64,000 nucleotides of DNA from Haliclona indistincta (GCA_964017065.1 OZ024790.1:5321294-5385293); one strand, 5' to 3'; shown: positions 46,989 to 60,242, numbered from the stretch's first letter. Program-made: numbers and translations. The notes: generated by a model not told the origin, from the letters alone.

Positions 46989-49900
46989 TTAAAATAATAC
47001 TCTGGAGCCAGACTGTTCACTATGGCTAGATTTTCTGTAAGAAAAAATAATTGTAAGTCACCAAGCAAATGTGGATATGAATACATGATGACTCTTGTAC
47101 TTACCTTGAAATAAGGCTATTAATACAGTCAATAAACTTGTTTTGATGAATATATGAAGGAGCAGATTGCGATGATCCAGTGGAGCAGCTGTCAGACTGA
47201 ACACATACACACTCTATCACATGTTGCAGCTGCTTTACTGAGATACTGAGATCAGTAGAAAGAGAGAATACACCACCACCATTCCTGCATAATAAAGGTA
47301 TCACTACTATTAAGAGTGTACACAAAGGGTAGGGTGCGGGCAGATTGATTATATAGGTTTAACAGGACCACTTTAATTATCATTCATAGTCCGATCGGTA
47401 ATGCTGCCATGAACTCGAGAGCTACCATGGACACTTTGTGTCGCCACAAATGTATAAAACGTCCAGAATTCTTGTAAAACGTTATGCATGAAGCAGTTTT
47501 CGTGCTGCACAGAATGCCATCTTATTTAGCAAAATCACAGGTCAAATGAGGTTATTAAGCAATGCCTAATTTTGATGGGTCTATACCGGTCTATACCGTC
47601 TATAATACACTTGCCCAAAAATAACTCGTTCTTTTGTCTCAAGCATGGCGATACAAAGGATGGTGGCCATGCTCACTCACCTGAGGATGCGTCTTGCTGT
47701 GAGGTAGTCCTGTACTGCAGCAGACCTCATGAGAGGTACAGGATAGGACCATGTGAACAGGTCAGGAAGACCAAGAGTGACAGTGCTATCAGACAACTGA
47801 TGAGCTCCTGCTAGTGTCATGGTGGCTACCACCATCACTGATGAACCTAAAAATATACGACGAACCATGTTATTAAAAAAATTGCTAAGAATACAATAAT
47901 TCTGCATCAATAGTGGTAGCCTCCATACTTCTAATGGTGGAAGGCAGACCATAACAATTACTAACAGATTTGAGAAGACATTTTGGCAGGAATAGTTCCT
48001 AAATACACAAAACCGTGACAAATCTTTGGGTAAGTCTTCTAGACTCTAGCTGTGCTAATAGGTGTTTAGCTCATTGAGATGCTTTATAACTTTATTCTCT
48101 ACACACAAGCAGTAGACTAGCTGACCAGCAGGTGGTGATGATGAGAGAAGAGTGTTCACAGCATGCATCATGGCGTGCGATACTGTCAGTTGACTGGCTA
48201 CTTGCACATACTCCACAAGTCGATGAAGATCATCCAGTACTATCAGTGAAAACTCTGATCTAAAGAGAAATATACAATCATAAATTCTAACAGTGTGTGA
48301 GTGAGTGAGTGAGTGAGTGAGTGAGTGAGTGAGTGAGTGAGTGAGTGAGTTTGCAATACTGTGTTCAAAATGAGCAACAACACAATAAGTGTACACAATA
48401 TATTACTATACCTGAAAGCATCATTGAATGTTTGGTGCAGGAGATCCACCTTATGTGAGTCGGGCAATCCAATCATAGATGAGGCCGTCAGAATCTACAA
48501 AATTAACCGAAAATCAGGTAGTGACACTTTGAACACAATTATATTACCTTAACAAAGGAGAAGTGTCCAAGCACTGCAATATGAGCCGCTAAACTGGTTT
48601 TACCTGTACCTAAACACAACAAGTCATTATCTGTTACGAAAAACACATAACGTACATGCATACTGCAGAACAACACTAGCCAGACACCTACACACGCACA
48701 CACATAATTATTCGCTCATTCTTACCTCTTTGACCATACAGTAGAACAGACTGCATTCTAGCAGCTGTTGTTGAGGATTGTCGTAATGAATGGACAATGT
48801 CCAGTAATGAGGATGCAGTGGCTTCATGTACAAGACCAAGAGACAGGAAGGTAGGAGGGAGGAACTGAGATACTATATGCATCTGAGGGAGGAAGGAAAG
48901 GAGAGAGGAAGGGAGAGAGGAGGAAGAGAGAGAGACAGACAGACAGATAGAGAGACAAAGGGAGGGAGCGAGAGGGGGGAAGGGTGAGGGAGGGAGAGAG
49001 GAAGGGGGAGGGAGGGAGGGAGGGAGGGAGGGAGGGAGGGAGGGAGGGAGGGAGGGAGGGGAGAAAGTAATTTGTGCAATTGTAAACCTCTCTCTACCTC
49101 AGAGTGTGTATAAGCTGGGGTGACTTCACGAAGTGCTCTTTGAAAATTGTCTGATGTGACTTGAAGTTGAGAACTTAGATCAGTTTGCTGAAGGAAAACA
49201 ATAAACACTTTACAATGTTGTAGCATAATATTAATCTCTATCACCTGTTTCTCTAGAGCGAATGAAGCAGCTGCTCTCACTACTCCGGCAATCTCTGCTC
49301 CACTGAATCGAGTGGTGTTTGCTGCTAGCTCACGGAGATTGACGTCTTTAGACAACGCTCCAGCGTCACGCATTGAGCGAGTGTGGATGTCAAATATCTC
49401 ATACCTGGGATAACATCATACACACTCACAGCAGTCAGTTGTACAGTACATGTATAAAAATTGTTTACTAAAGCAACTGATCGAGCCTATAATGATTCGC
49501 TAGAAAAAGAGGTTTGGTGGATCAATCTGGGATCAATTTTAAAATCAAAATGCGAGGTTTTGAATCATCAAATTTTACATGATGTTAAAATTTGATATCA
49601 TACCTTCCTGCTTCATCGGGTAGTCCTACCTCAATCTGTACCTCAAACCTGCAGTATAGTATAATAATTTTCAAAATGGAATGTCAGTTAAAAGACAGCA
49701 ACTAACCTGCCTGGTCTAAGCAGAGCACGGTCCAACAGCTCTTTTCTATTGGTCATACCAATCACCAGTATATTGTTCGTCTCACTGCACCAGATGAGAA
49801 AAGTGTGTCTTTGCAATACAACAATTATTTCACACTCACTGTAGTCCATCCATTAGTGTAAGCAGCTGGTTCACTAAGCTATCATAGGCAGCCGAGGCAG

Positions 49901-52378
49901 CTGATTGGTCACTTTTACCTGGACAGTACAGATACTGACTCTTTTTTTTTGGTTAACAAGTTACAAGTTCGTAAAAAAAACAAGAAAAATTGAGTCGAAA
50001 AAGTAAAGACACTAGCCCATCTCACAAATAAAAACATGCTCACACAAGCACAATAAAGTTTGGTTTGGTTACTAGTTACTACTAGACAGAGCATTCATAT
50101 ATAATTGAGGATACACATTATCAGTCAACATAAAGGTTACATACCTCTTGGTTTACAGATGGCATCTATCTCATCAATAATGACAACATACAAGTCACTG
50201 GAGTCACCGAGCTTCTTGTAGGCTTCCTGAGCTACCATAAAATGTGACCTAACATACGACAAATTTTGAGACCAAGGAAGAAAAATTGTATACTTACCTC
50301 AAGTTTCTTTCAGACTCTCCTAAAAATTTGCTAATAATTTCAGGTCCATTGATGAGCTGAACCTGTGTAAATTGTAGCACAGCATTTAAAAACATCAAAT
50401 TTGTCACTGCACCTGTTCTGATCCTAAAATCTTTGCTATAGTTCTAGCCAGCAGAGTCTTACCAGCACCAGGAGGACCATACAACAAGATACCCTGAAAA
50501 TAGCAATTTTCCCAAAAGAAAATTTGAGTAAAAAATGAAGATCATTAGCAATACCTTGATGTGGCTGATTCCTAACTGCTTCAGTAGCTGAGGGGATGCT
50601 CCTGAAATCATCGTAATTTCATGCCAAATACTTGCTAATTCTCTTACCTCGTGAAGCAAACGCTCTTCGGTACAATTCTTCGATCTCTTTTCTTAACCCA
50701 CCCACTCCATACTCTGAGAATCTGCTGAACTGGTCTTTAAGGTTCACATGTTCTCTGTACGACACTGCCTCGTCCAGTCTACCCACAATAGCACCTGACT
50801 TCTTATCTCTTTGATCCTGTTTCGTCTCAATAGTAACCGGCAATTTTGTTCCTGTCCCAGCTTCCAGAGTGCACTTTATAACAAATGTAGAAAACACATT
50901 GGGATCCGAGCAACTGAAGCTCCCAATCTTGATTTCATAGTGTTCTCTGAAGTATTTCGTGCAAGATTTGCTGTCAATAAGCAATGTACTAGTGCTGGGA
51001 TGTTTTGGAATGTCTCCAGTCAGGCGGCAGAGTTGAGAAAACCATAGCCCGTGGAGTGATAGTACCTGTCCTCCGCCATAATGACAGTTACTGGTAGAAT
51101 ATGATGGATCTGAATCCACACAACCAGTTACTGAAGAGAAAACAAAATTTAAAAATAATTACTTCCACATCTACAGAGCATTAAAATTTTAATTGATAGC
51201 TAAAAATTATGCTCACGGGACAATACAAACAACAAATTACTGAAATGGACAGAAGCTGTAAATTTGATACTTTTTGACACTGCAACTTACCAGACAAGAA
51301 CACAGGGTCAGTTGGTTGAGCTGGGATGAGGTGACTGCCTGAACTACTGGGCGTTGGACAGCCGAGTTGACTTGGTGCAAAATCCACAAAGTAATTGCAT
51401 ATTAGTTTATTCTGTCCCTCGTATGACTTGAGTATTTTCAGTTGCGAAGTATCGGTTTGTGCATTGGGATCACACGGAAATCGAGCAATTGTTCTTCGAG
51501 GCTTCTTGGTCACTTCGCACACGTCACCACCATCCATTAGCAGCTGAAATCCGCTAGCTGGATCCTGATCTGCGATAAGTTTGAAGACCTTGTCTTTGCC
51601 AGCGCTGGTTGGTTTCAGTCCAGGCACTGTGATACAACTAGCTGACTCCTTGTTGTTGCAAAGAAAAGAGTGACATGGGGAAGTTCTAAGATGGGATCCT
51701 TGTGGGGTGGGTAGAGCAGTCTGGAACACCTTTAGACCAATATCTGTCAGACTGTATAGAACACCATTATCTGCAGTCCATGAGCACTGTGATGGACACT
51801 GCCAAAAAGAATACAAATCAAACGTTGAACCATCAATAGAGCTAGAAAATTTATGTTCAGCGTGGGTCAACAAAACGCTTCGTCCGCACCTGCAAGATTT
51901 ACTTAGCCCACCTTGAAGTAAATAGTTATACAGGTGCAGATTCTTGGCTAGAAGCTAAGCTAAACAGAAATTCATGATGCGTGTTTTTGGTTGCTGCCAT
52001 TAAAATGCTTTGCGTCAGAGCTTAGCTTTAGAACTATTGCAGAAGTACAGTATCTGGTGTCTCTATTACCCGTCTTTACACCATTGTAGCGTGTTTAATC
52101 TTGACCCAGTGTTTGTTGTTGCTAACTGATGAATAATTAATGAGCACATCGGAGTACAAGAAATGCATGTAGTACAAGCCCAATGTGTGCAGTACAAGCT
52201 CAGTACTTTAACAGTCTACCAATACCGTCTATATTGGTTCTACCTGTCCATTGATGCATGATCCGCCTCCAGGTGGATCAACGTTTGCAGTCACGGTAGC
52301 ATGATCAGAAACACACAAGAACAGCACCAGCAACAGAAAGGGCTTGTACGACCTGATAGGAGTAGCTGCTCGGCCCAT
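46989..52378 (-). CDS. Signal peptide - MRH-type domain - NSF-like double AAA ATPase fusion
   Basis: Nineteen exons: 52378-52244, 51798-51291, 51130-50648, 50601-50555, 50493-50413, 50362-50298, 50248-50145, 49918-49840, 49784-49707, 49648-49604, 49404-49245, 49187-49098, 48882-48726, 48609-48548, 48494-48412, 48259-48126, 47846-47681, 47284-47105 and 47034-46989. They total 2703 bases (900 residues) with all phases agreeing. The N-terminus is a signal peptide ([13 protein letters not shown]). A cysteine-rich domain follows (about 46-215) with the MRH pattern [20 protein letters not shown] and [19 protein letters not shown]. The rest is [24 protein letters not shown]1 Walker [57 protein letters not shown]2 Walker A GQRGTGKT and [10 protein letters not shown]. 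The usual NSF N-domain, which binds SNAP, is missing. No TM segment separates the two parts. Function is unknown. Confidence 0.85.
48296..48350. repeat. (GAGT)n microsatellite
   Basis: About 13 copies of GAGT lie in the intron between exons 48494-48412 and 48259-48126 of the MRH-NSF gene. Confidence 0.95.
48890..49062. repeat. (GGGA)n-rich tract
   Basis: A purine-rich simple repeat with about 13 uninterrupted GGGA copies at 49008-49059. It lies in the intron of the MRH-NSF gene next to the exon beginning at 48882, where it supplies the polypyrimidine tract on the coding strand. Confidence 0.9.
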
Positions 52379-52895
52379 ATCGGCGAGGTAGACAATCGCT
52401 TATCCTACGTTGATATAACCTGACGACTCAACAGCTATTTGGACAAGTTTGGAGAAGAACATGTGTTGTGAAACACAGTTCGGTCCGCCCCATAGCTCTT
52501 CGCTTTTCGCGGTTAAATTATGTGGGTGTGGCTCCAATGTTGCAGCTACCCTGCAGAGAGCCTGCATGGGGATGTGGCTAGGGTTGCATACAATACTGAT
52601 ATGACATTATTTTGCTGAAAAGAAAGCTGCAGCTGGTTTGGGATTATCAATAGACAGTTGTGTACATTTGCATTGTTTGAGAAGAGGTGCTATTAAGTCT
52701 GTTATTGTGAATGAGTGATATATGTTATATGTCACTATTAGGCTAATAAACAACTCACTCTGTGGCTACAATTATAATGTGATTGTATGAATACATCACT
52801 TACGTATGCACTAGAATTCTATAAACATGATTACACGGTCTATAAGATCGAGAGCAGCTCTATACAGTATTGAGTCCGTAGTCACAAGCAGCACC
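52379..52895. promoter_or_regulatory. Intergenic region between divergent MRH-NSF and FN3 receptor genes
   Basis: About 517 bases separate the two head-to-head starts. Two TATA-like words (TCTATAAACATG at about 52820 and GTCTATAAGATC at about 52839) lie 55-75 bases before the receptor ATG. Nothing clear lies before the MRH-NSF start. I see no other feature. Confidence 0.4.
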
Positions 52896-55800
52896 ATGTC
52901 TTATACAAGTAGAGCAATTGTGTTGCTATTAGTGTGTGGATACTGCTCAGCACAAGGTACTGGTAACTGTAATCCTTCTCCTCCCAACACTCTGAACAGT
53001 AGTCTGGGTACATTCCCCAATGGTGTGCCATCATTCAATGGAAATGGTCATTGTAAGTTGAAAAGTGTATTACAGACTTATAGCAAAATTATGAGGTTTT
53101 ATTTTTAGCTTTACGACCACAGTTTGGTGGTCGCTATGCTGATTCATGGTCAGTGTTCAGTGCAACCCAGATACAACGGCATGGTCTGTGGTGCCAGGTT
53201 GACACTGGCAGCAACATTGGAGACATGTTCTACCCTACTGGAGATGGACCTGATGGCTTCACTGTAGCTCCCACCAGTGATCCCAGTAACAATGTGCCGT
53301 ACCAGCAACTAAAGTGTACCAGACAAATTGGACTAATAGTAGATGGTAATGTGACCAACTACCAGGGTATTGTGAAGTGCAACACTACTATCCCAAACTT
53401 GGATGTCAATACAAACTACTGGGTAGTGTATTCAGATGATGTATTCAACAATTATAGTGAGTCTCTCAAAGCGTGCTATATTGCTGTATTGTATTTTGAA
53501 TTTTACATTGCATGGTGATATTATCTCTTTAATACTATAGATGGTCCCACAGTAGACCCCACCATGACACTCTCCATACTCTCATCAAGAGATGCTGATC
53601 CTAATATTACAATCACATTGTCTTTTAATGTCTCATTTGGACCACCATCACATATTGAGTGCAGAAGAGGATCAAATAGTCTATTTAGTGTAAAAGGAAA
53701 TCATCCAGTCATCACACATGAAGTGATCAGGTCACGATATATTAGTAGCACAGAACCAGACAAGACTCGTGTCACAGTTAGACTGTCATCTCAATCTAAC
53801 GTAGCAGAAACATACATTTGTACTGTGACTGTGGAAGGTCGTATTGGTGGTGTTAGTGGCTATGTAACAAAGGGTACAGGATCTTCTACTGTTATGGTTA
53901 CTGGTAAGTAATCATACAACACATTCACTAGTTATTGATGAGTATGTTCAGTTGCAGGTACTCCAACTGCTGTTACTGTCACTAGGATGTCTTTAATTAA
54001 TGCTACAGTCTCCTGGACTGCCCCATCACTTGCACCAGCTGGCTATGAGGTGTTCTATCAAGCAACAGGAGCTGGAAGCAATACACTCAGTGGAGGGAAC
54101 ACTAGCAACACTGAGCTGACATTGACTGACCTGACACTGGGAGAGACATACTCCATATTTGTAGTAGCATTTGGAGCAAAGAATAGTCCTGTGTTACCAA
54201 GTCCACACAGCAATACCGCCACAATTACACTATGTGAGCAATAGAATAGATCATAAGTAAATTGTGCTATTATTTCAAATACAGCGATTCCACAATTTAT
54301 CAACACACCAATACTGGGGCCCAGCGTTTCCACTATCATGGTCTCATGGACACCTCCACAATACCCTCCTGACAGCTACACTGTCTCCTACTCATGTCAG
54401 CTCTTGTGTGGGTCAACACCATCATCACATTCTGACAACATATACAATACATCAGTTACTAGTCACACTATATCCTCACTCTCTCCTGGCAGTAACTGCA
54501 CTTTTAGTGTGACTGCTAATTTTGGTACCAATGCAAGCAATACTGTTGTCTCAACAATAAGCACTTTTTCAGAAGGTATGTACAGTACATTGCCTATCAG
54601 AACTGTATGCATGACCTACTATAGCTCCTACTGGTGCTCCTGGAATACTCAATACCACATCAGTAGAGAGCAGGTCACTCACTGTAGTGTGGGGGACAGT
54701 ACCCTGCCCTGACCAGAGAGGACCCATCACTGGATACAGACTGCGCTACAGCAATGGCACCTCCATTGTGAACACTACAGGAGAGGGGAACAGACAGCAT
54801 GTGTTGACTGGACTGACTCCATTCACCAGCTACTCTATGCAAGTGGCAGCAGTCAATGCTGGAGGGACTGGTCCATACAGTGATCCAGCACTCACTGTGG
54901 AGACACTGCAGGATGGTAAGACTTCTTCATAAAATTGCAACAAGTAGACAAATCATATTTTCACAGTTCCTGGTCCAGTGACTGATTTATCAGCCACATC
55001 AGACCATACAGTGATACAACTCAACTTCTCATGGAGTCCTCCAGCAGAGACCAATGGAGTCATCATTGCTTATGAGATCGGTTCCAACAGCAGAGGAGAG
55101 TTCACTTACTCTAATACATCAGCCACACAGCACACACTGAGGGACCTCCCTCCCAACACTGTTGTTGTATTCAGTGTCAGAGCATACACCATCATAGGAC
55201 CAGGAGAGAATGTGACAGATCAAGTGCTAACAACGTCTATCCGTAAGAGCTATTGAGAGCAAATTTATCAATTGTTTTCTCTGATAGCTCGTGTCACTGG
55301 AGTAACAGCAGTTGCTCTGAATAGCACAGCAGTCAATGTTTCCTGGACTCCAGTCAATTTTCAAGCAGTCAATCTTTACAGCATACACTACATGGCGACT
55401 AATACAACAAGACAATGTGATACCGGTGTAGTGAATGTCTCAGCTGGCTCATCCTCTGGTGTGGTGGGTGGACTGATGACTGGTGAGCAGTACCAGTTCA
55501 GTGTGTCTGTCACTGTTTCACAAAATGGTCAGTTACACACTGGACCATTAAGTAACTTAACCAAGCCCATTGAAAGTGAGTGAACATGAGTTACACAACA
55601 CAATGCTGTTCATTTTTGCACATAGCACTTCCCTCAATGGAATTCCTCGCCATTGGTCCGGAGACAGTAGCGATGATAGTATTGCTACTCTTGTCATTTT
55701 CTGCTAATATCATCATGATAGCGATAATTATACTTCTTGTGAGAAAGAGACGCAACAAAGCCAGGTAAGTATCAAACAACTCTCTTTTCCATTTATTCCT

Positions 55801-55961
55801 TCAGATTCAGGACAGAGCACAATAGGTATGATTTACCGAGGCCCAGTTTTTCTCAAGATTCAGATATATACGATATTCCCTACACACGTAATCTGCCTAG
55901 CCCCACTCCAAGTAATTCAAAGTATGCTGAAATAAAATTTGAGTCTTCTTGCATGAGATGA
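52896..55961 (+). CDS. Single-pass receptor: Ig-like plus five FN3 domains, tyrosine-motif tail
   Basis: Ten exons: 52896-53052, 53109-53456, 53541-53903, 53958-54233, 54285-54575, 54625-54915, 54967-55242, 55288-55575, 55626-55764 and 55805-55961, total 861 residues. The extracellular exons are all phase 1-1, as in shuffled FN3 genes. Order: signal peptide (MSYTSRAIVLLLVCGYCSA); a WC-containing domain (HGLWCQVD); an Ig-like exon with paired cysteines (HIECRRG and YICTVTV); five FN3 domains, one per exon; a TM segment (VAMIVLLLLSFSANIIMIAI); and RKRR. The tail has YDLP and YDIP (YxxP, Crk-SH2 type) and SKYAEI, an ITIM-like site. An alternative donor at 55922 can skip the first stop to exon 55977-56118, replacing the ITIM-like end with one carrying YIEM, a PI3K-type YxxM. 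Ligand unknown; cell recognition is inference. Confidence 0.88.
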
Positions 55962-55976
55962 TCACCTCATTTGCAG

Positions 55977-56118
55977 AGTTTATCACATGTACAGTCGTGT
56001 GGCGATGAAAATGACAGAAGACTGTAGGTCTTGCAGTTCTGCTAGCCCCTTTCCACCAACCAAAAGCAGACCTATTTCCTCAGAGTATATTGAAATGAAG
56101 TCTGCACAGTACAAATAA
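55977..56118 (+). CDS. Alternative last exon of the FN3 receptor
   Basis: The acceptor TCATTTGCAG at 55967-55976 follows a donor AAA|GTATGC at 55922 that lies inside the preceding exon. The junction restores lysine and continues VYHMYSRVAMKM, then SEYIEMKSAQYK and TAA. Phase is preserved and the total would be 895 residues. The alternative is to read through the donor to TGA at 55959. Both ends carry tyrosine motifs, so splicing could switch signalling output. This is inferred from splice sites only. Confidence 0.55.
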
Positions 56119-56603
56119 CCATTACCACAGGTTGTGTTCAGGTCATAAATTAATGCTCTGTGTCTTAAAAATTAATGCTTTATGCATATTTTTGTATTAT
56201 TATGTACTTGTGAACAAAGTACTAACTCTCACAGTAGAGATAATCTTATACCATTGCATATTTCACTGTACACTAGTACTGTCAATTCATAGTTTTGTTT
56301 ATTGTATGTATTTTAACTGAAGTAACAACTGTTGTATTAAAATTGATTGTTTCAAGACAGTTTGCAAATACTAGCGACAAAACATGATATAATACCACTA
56401 AATTAATACTGAAATACAGTTAATACATGACAGCTGTTAAGAATATCAAATCTAATTCACATCAGCAAGATTGATGATATGTAACAGAATGAGATCCCAT
56501 CTTCTACAATTCATGATATTTATTCCAAAAAAATTAAAAATATTACCTAGACTTGTATTGCTACACCTCATACATTTTTTTCTCACAATATTTCATGTTA
56601 TTT

Positions 56604-56750
56604 AACTTTGACCATAGTCTCGTCCCCAGGCCGAATAACTTTGACCATAGTCTCGTCCCCAGGCCGAATAACTTTGACCATAGTCTCGTCCCCAGGCCGA
56701 ATAACTTTGACCATACTCTCGTCCCCAGGCCGAATAACTTTGACCATAGC
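56604..56750. repeat. 33-bp minisatellite
   Basis: About 4.4 copies of a 33-base unit containing TTTGACCATAGTCTCGTCCC and AGGCCGAATAA. The copies are nearly identical and differ at about one base (ATAGTC or ATACTC). It lies between the convergent receptor genes and is non-coding. Because 33 is a multiple of three it gives a repeated open frame, which I do not regard as a gene. Confidence 0.9.
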
Positions 56751-56846
56751 TAAAACATTCAACAGTTTGTAATGATAGGAAGTACCAATAATACTACATA
56801 ATAAAACTACACGATAAAATTACGTACATAATTCTGCTGTATAATG

Positions 56847-59800
56847 TTATGTATAGTATATGCTGTTTTGATTCACGCTGTCGTAAATGTTCTCTTCATC
56901 TAAGTTATGGCTGTTATCTTCATCTCTCTTGAAGTCATGGGTGTCATATGCTGAACAAGCTGTTGTCTTCAACTCATTGCTACTAAGCAGAAAATAAAAT
57001 TATATACAATCAGCAGTAAGATAGTAAATTCACTTACTCTTGGAATTTTGGTACGGCTTCGGAAAAAGTTGTTGTCTTCATTGCAAATTTATTATTGTCA
57101 GTATTTCTATTAAAATTTATGTAAAGTAAAAAATGTCGATACACAAGCAGTCATATTTTAACACGGACAAAATTGAGCTACTTTCAACTTGAAAATGTGT
57201 AAACAAAATGTAAGCTGATGAAACTATAGCTCTTAGCTGAAAGCCATTTACATGTACATCATCTCTTCAAAAAGTACATCCTTACTTGCAGCCAGTTTTC
57301 TTTTTCAGAAGTATCATAATAATCACAATCATGATGACATTGCCCACTATTGAAACAAAGAGCAATAACCATCCTACAACCACGGCACCAGTGAGACCAG
57401 GCACCTGAGGGCAGGAGGCAGGATCTAAGAAAGTAACATGTTGCAGTAATTGTAGTCCATATAAATTACACTCACTGATTACAGCAATAGAATTAGAGGG
57501 GTTACTCAATGCTCCAGTGTAGGTGCGTCCATTACCAGACACAGTGATAGACACACTGAACTGGTACTGCTCTCCAGTCATCAGTCCACCCACCACACCA
57601 GAGGATGAGCCAGCCATTACAACAACAGTACCAGAGTCACTCTGTCTTCTGATCATAGTCACAGTACTATAGTGTATAGTATAGTTATACACTGCTATTG
57701 GAAGATTGACAGGACTCCACATGACAATCACTGCTGTGTTGTTCAATGGTGTGACCCTCACTCCAGTAACAAAAGCTGTATGCAGAAATAATGTTGCAAG
57801 TTTCAAATCTGTTAAGTTGCAACTTACGGACTGTTCCACTAGTTGTGATTCCTGTCACATTCTCTCCTGGTCCTTTGATGGTGTATGCTCTGACACTATA
57901 TGCAACAAATGTGTTGATAAAAAGGCCCCTCAGTGTGACTTGTGTGTCTGTTGTATTAGAGTAAGTGAACTCTCCGCTGCTGTTGGAACCAATCTCATAA
58001 GCAATGATGACTCCATTGGGTTCAGAGGGAAGTCTCCACGAGATGGTGAGCTGCACCACTTCTGATGAAGCTGACAAAGCAGAAACTGGGCCAGGAACTA
58101 TACAATGTACTTATAAATAAAACATAATTATTATAATAGGTAACTTAGTCTCACCATCTTGCAGTGTTTCCACAGTGAGTGGAGCACTGTATGGTCCAAT
58201 CCCTCCAGCATTGACTGCTGCTATTTCGGTAGAATATCTGGTGAATGGAGTCAGTTCAGTCAACATATGCTGTCTGCTCCCCTCTCTATCAATATTAACC
58301 ACAATGAAGTTTTGGTTGTCATTGTTGTAGCGCAGTCTGTATCCATTGATAGGTCCTCTCTGATTCTGACAAGATACCATTCCCCACTGCACAGTCAGTG
58401 ACCTGCTCTCCACCGATGTGCTAGTGAGTCCTTCAGGAGCACCAATTGGAGCTAAAACAGTATAAACAAATTGTATAATTATAACTGTGCACAATTGTAT
58501 TCGCATCTATCTACCTGCTGATGTAGTTATTGCTGAGGATCTGATTGTGTTGCTGGTGTTAGTGCCAAAATTAGCAGTAACGCTAACAGTGCAGTTACTG
58601 CCAGGAGAGAGTGAGGATATAGTGTGACTAGTAGCTGCTCCATTAGGTACGTTGTCAGAATGTGATGATGGTGTTGACCCACACAAGAGCTGACATGAGT
58701 AGGAGACAGTGTAGCTGTCAGGAGGGTATTGTGGAGGTGTCCATGAGACCATGATAGTGGAAACGCTGGGCCCCAGTATTGGTGTGTTGATAAATTGTGG
58801 AATAGCTGTATTTGAAATAATAGGACAATTTACTTATGATCTATTCTATTGCTCACATAGTGTAATCGTGGCAGTATTGCTGTGTGGACTTGGTAACACA
58901 GGACTATTCTTTGCTCCAAATGCAACTACAAATATAGAGTATGTCTCTCCCAGTGTCAGGTCAGTCAGTGTCAGCTCAGTGTTGCTAGTGTTCCCTCCAC
59001 TGACTGTACTGCCACCTACTGCCTGATAGAACACCTCATAACCAGCTGGTGCAGGTGATGGGGCAGTCCAGGAGACAATAGCACTAGTGAGACCAACCCT
59101 GATGACATTGACAGCATTGGGTGTGGCTGCAACTGCATAAAAAAAGAGCTTTATAAGCCACATACACATATTCAAGCAAATTGAAATATTGTACTTCATG
59201 TTTCGAAATCAAATTCTACATGCAGTCAACATGTATTACCTGTAACTGTAATAGACGATGTTCCTTGACCATTTGTATCATAACTGGCAACACTGCCACT
59301 GGATATTATACCATTTTTTAAGCTCATAACCCTCACAGTACACTCATATGTCCGTTCTACTCTAGGTTGAGGTGGCATCGTAACCGTGACTCTGGTCATA
59401 TCTGGTAATGAACTGTTGATATATCGTGACCTGATCACCTCACGAGTTAGATCTCTTTGATTACCACCTTTATCATATATAGTATTACTTCCATGTTTGC
59501 ATTGTAATTGTGACGGTGGTCCGGATGATACCATGAAGGTGAAGCTAAACTCAATGTTAGGATCAGCATCTCTTGATGAGAGTACAGAGAGTGTCATATT
59601 AGAGTCCACTGTGGGACCAACTGCAAACAAAGATATTTTAATGCATATATTTGTTATTTTTTGCTTACCAAATTCTCTAACTCTTTCATTGGAGTACACT
59701 GCCCAGTGGTTTGCTGTTCTGTCCAAGTTTGGGACAGTGGTAGTGCATCTTACAATGCCGTGTCTAATATTGTTCTCGTCACCATCCACTACTAGAGCAA

Positions 59801-60242
59801 TTTGGTTGTTACATTTCAACGACTGATACGGAGCACTGTCATTTGATGGTACTTGTGTAAATCCGGTGCCGTCAACAGAAGGGAAGTACCAGTCACCAAT
59901 GTTGCTGCCCATACCAGCATTACTCGCAGAATTAACCTGACACCACAGACCATGGAGTCGGATTTGTACTGCACGAATTACATACCAACTAGGTAGATTA
60001 AGCCCACCTGCCTGAGGACGTAGTGCTGTAAGCAATGTATAGGTAAATCATTGAAAACCACGAAGTATCTTTGACTTACATCCAGGTGAGGCTCTGTTAG
60101 TTGGAATTATACCATTCTTGTTCCGACCATTACTAGTCAGTGTGCTAGGAGGAGTTGGTACACAACCACCTTGAGCTGAAGAGAAGTCACAGCTGAGAAG
60201 TAGAAGCAGCAACACAACCATCATCATACTAGAAGAACACAT
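56847..60242 (-). CDS. Single-pass receptor: Ig-like plus five FN3 domains, inverted paralogue
   Basis: Eleven exons: 60242-60080, 60025-59669, 59620-59240, 59132-58857, 58805-58515, 58451-58155, 58097-57828, 57775-57476, 57424-57286, 57106-57038 and 56982-56847, total 892 residues. Exon order, phases and several exact lengths (276, 291 and 139) match the plus-strand gene at 52896. Contents: signal peptide (MMMVVLLLLLLSCDFSSA), HGLWCQVN domain, Ig-like exon (QLQCKHG and YECTVRV), five FN3 domains, and a TM segment (GAVVVGWLLLFVSIVGNVIMIVIIMILL) followed by KKK. The tail differs: two small exons end ENIYDSVNQNSIYYT, with YDSV as a possible SH2 site. Exons 4-5 and the intron between them are nearly identical to the plus-strand copy, unlike the rest. 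A TATA box lies 40-50 bases upstream. Confidence 0.88.

Noticed and set aside
48055..48476. Frames with THSLTHSL repeats
   Set aside because: Artefact of the (GAGT)n microsatellite in an intron.
56553..56753. Open frame with repeated NFDHSLVPRP
   Set aside because: It is a translation of the 33-bp minisatellite. The unit length is a multiple of three, and there is no other coding evidence.
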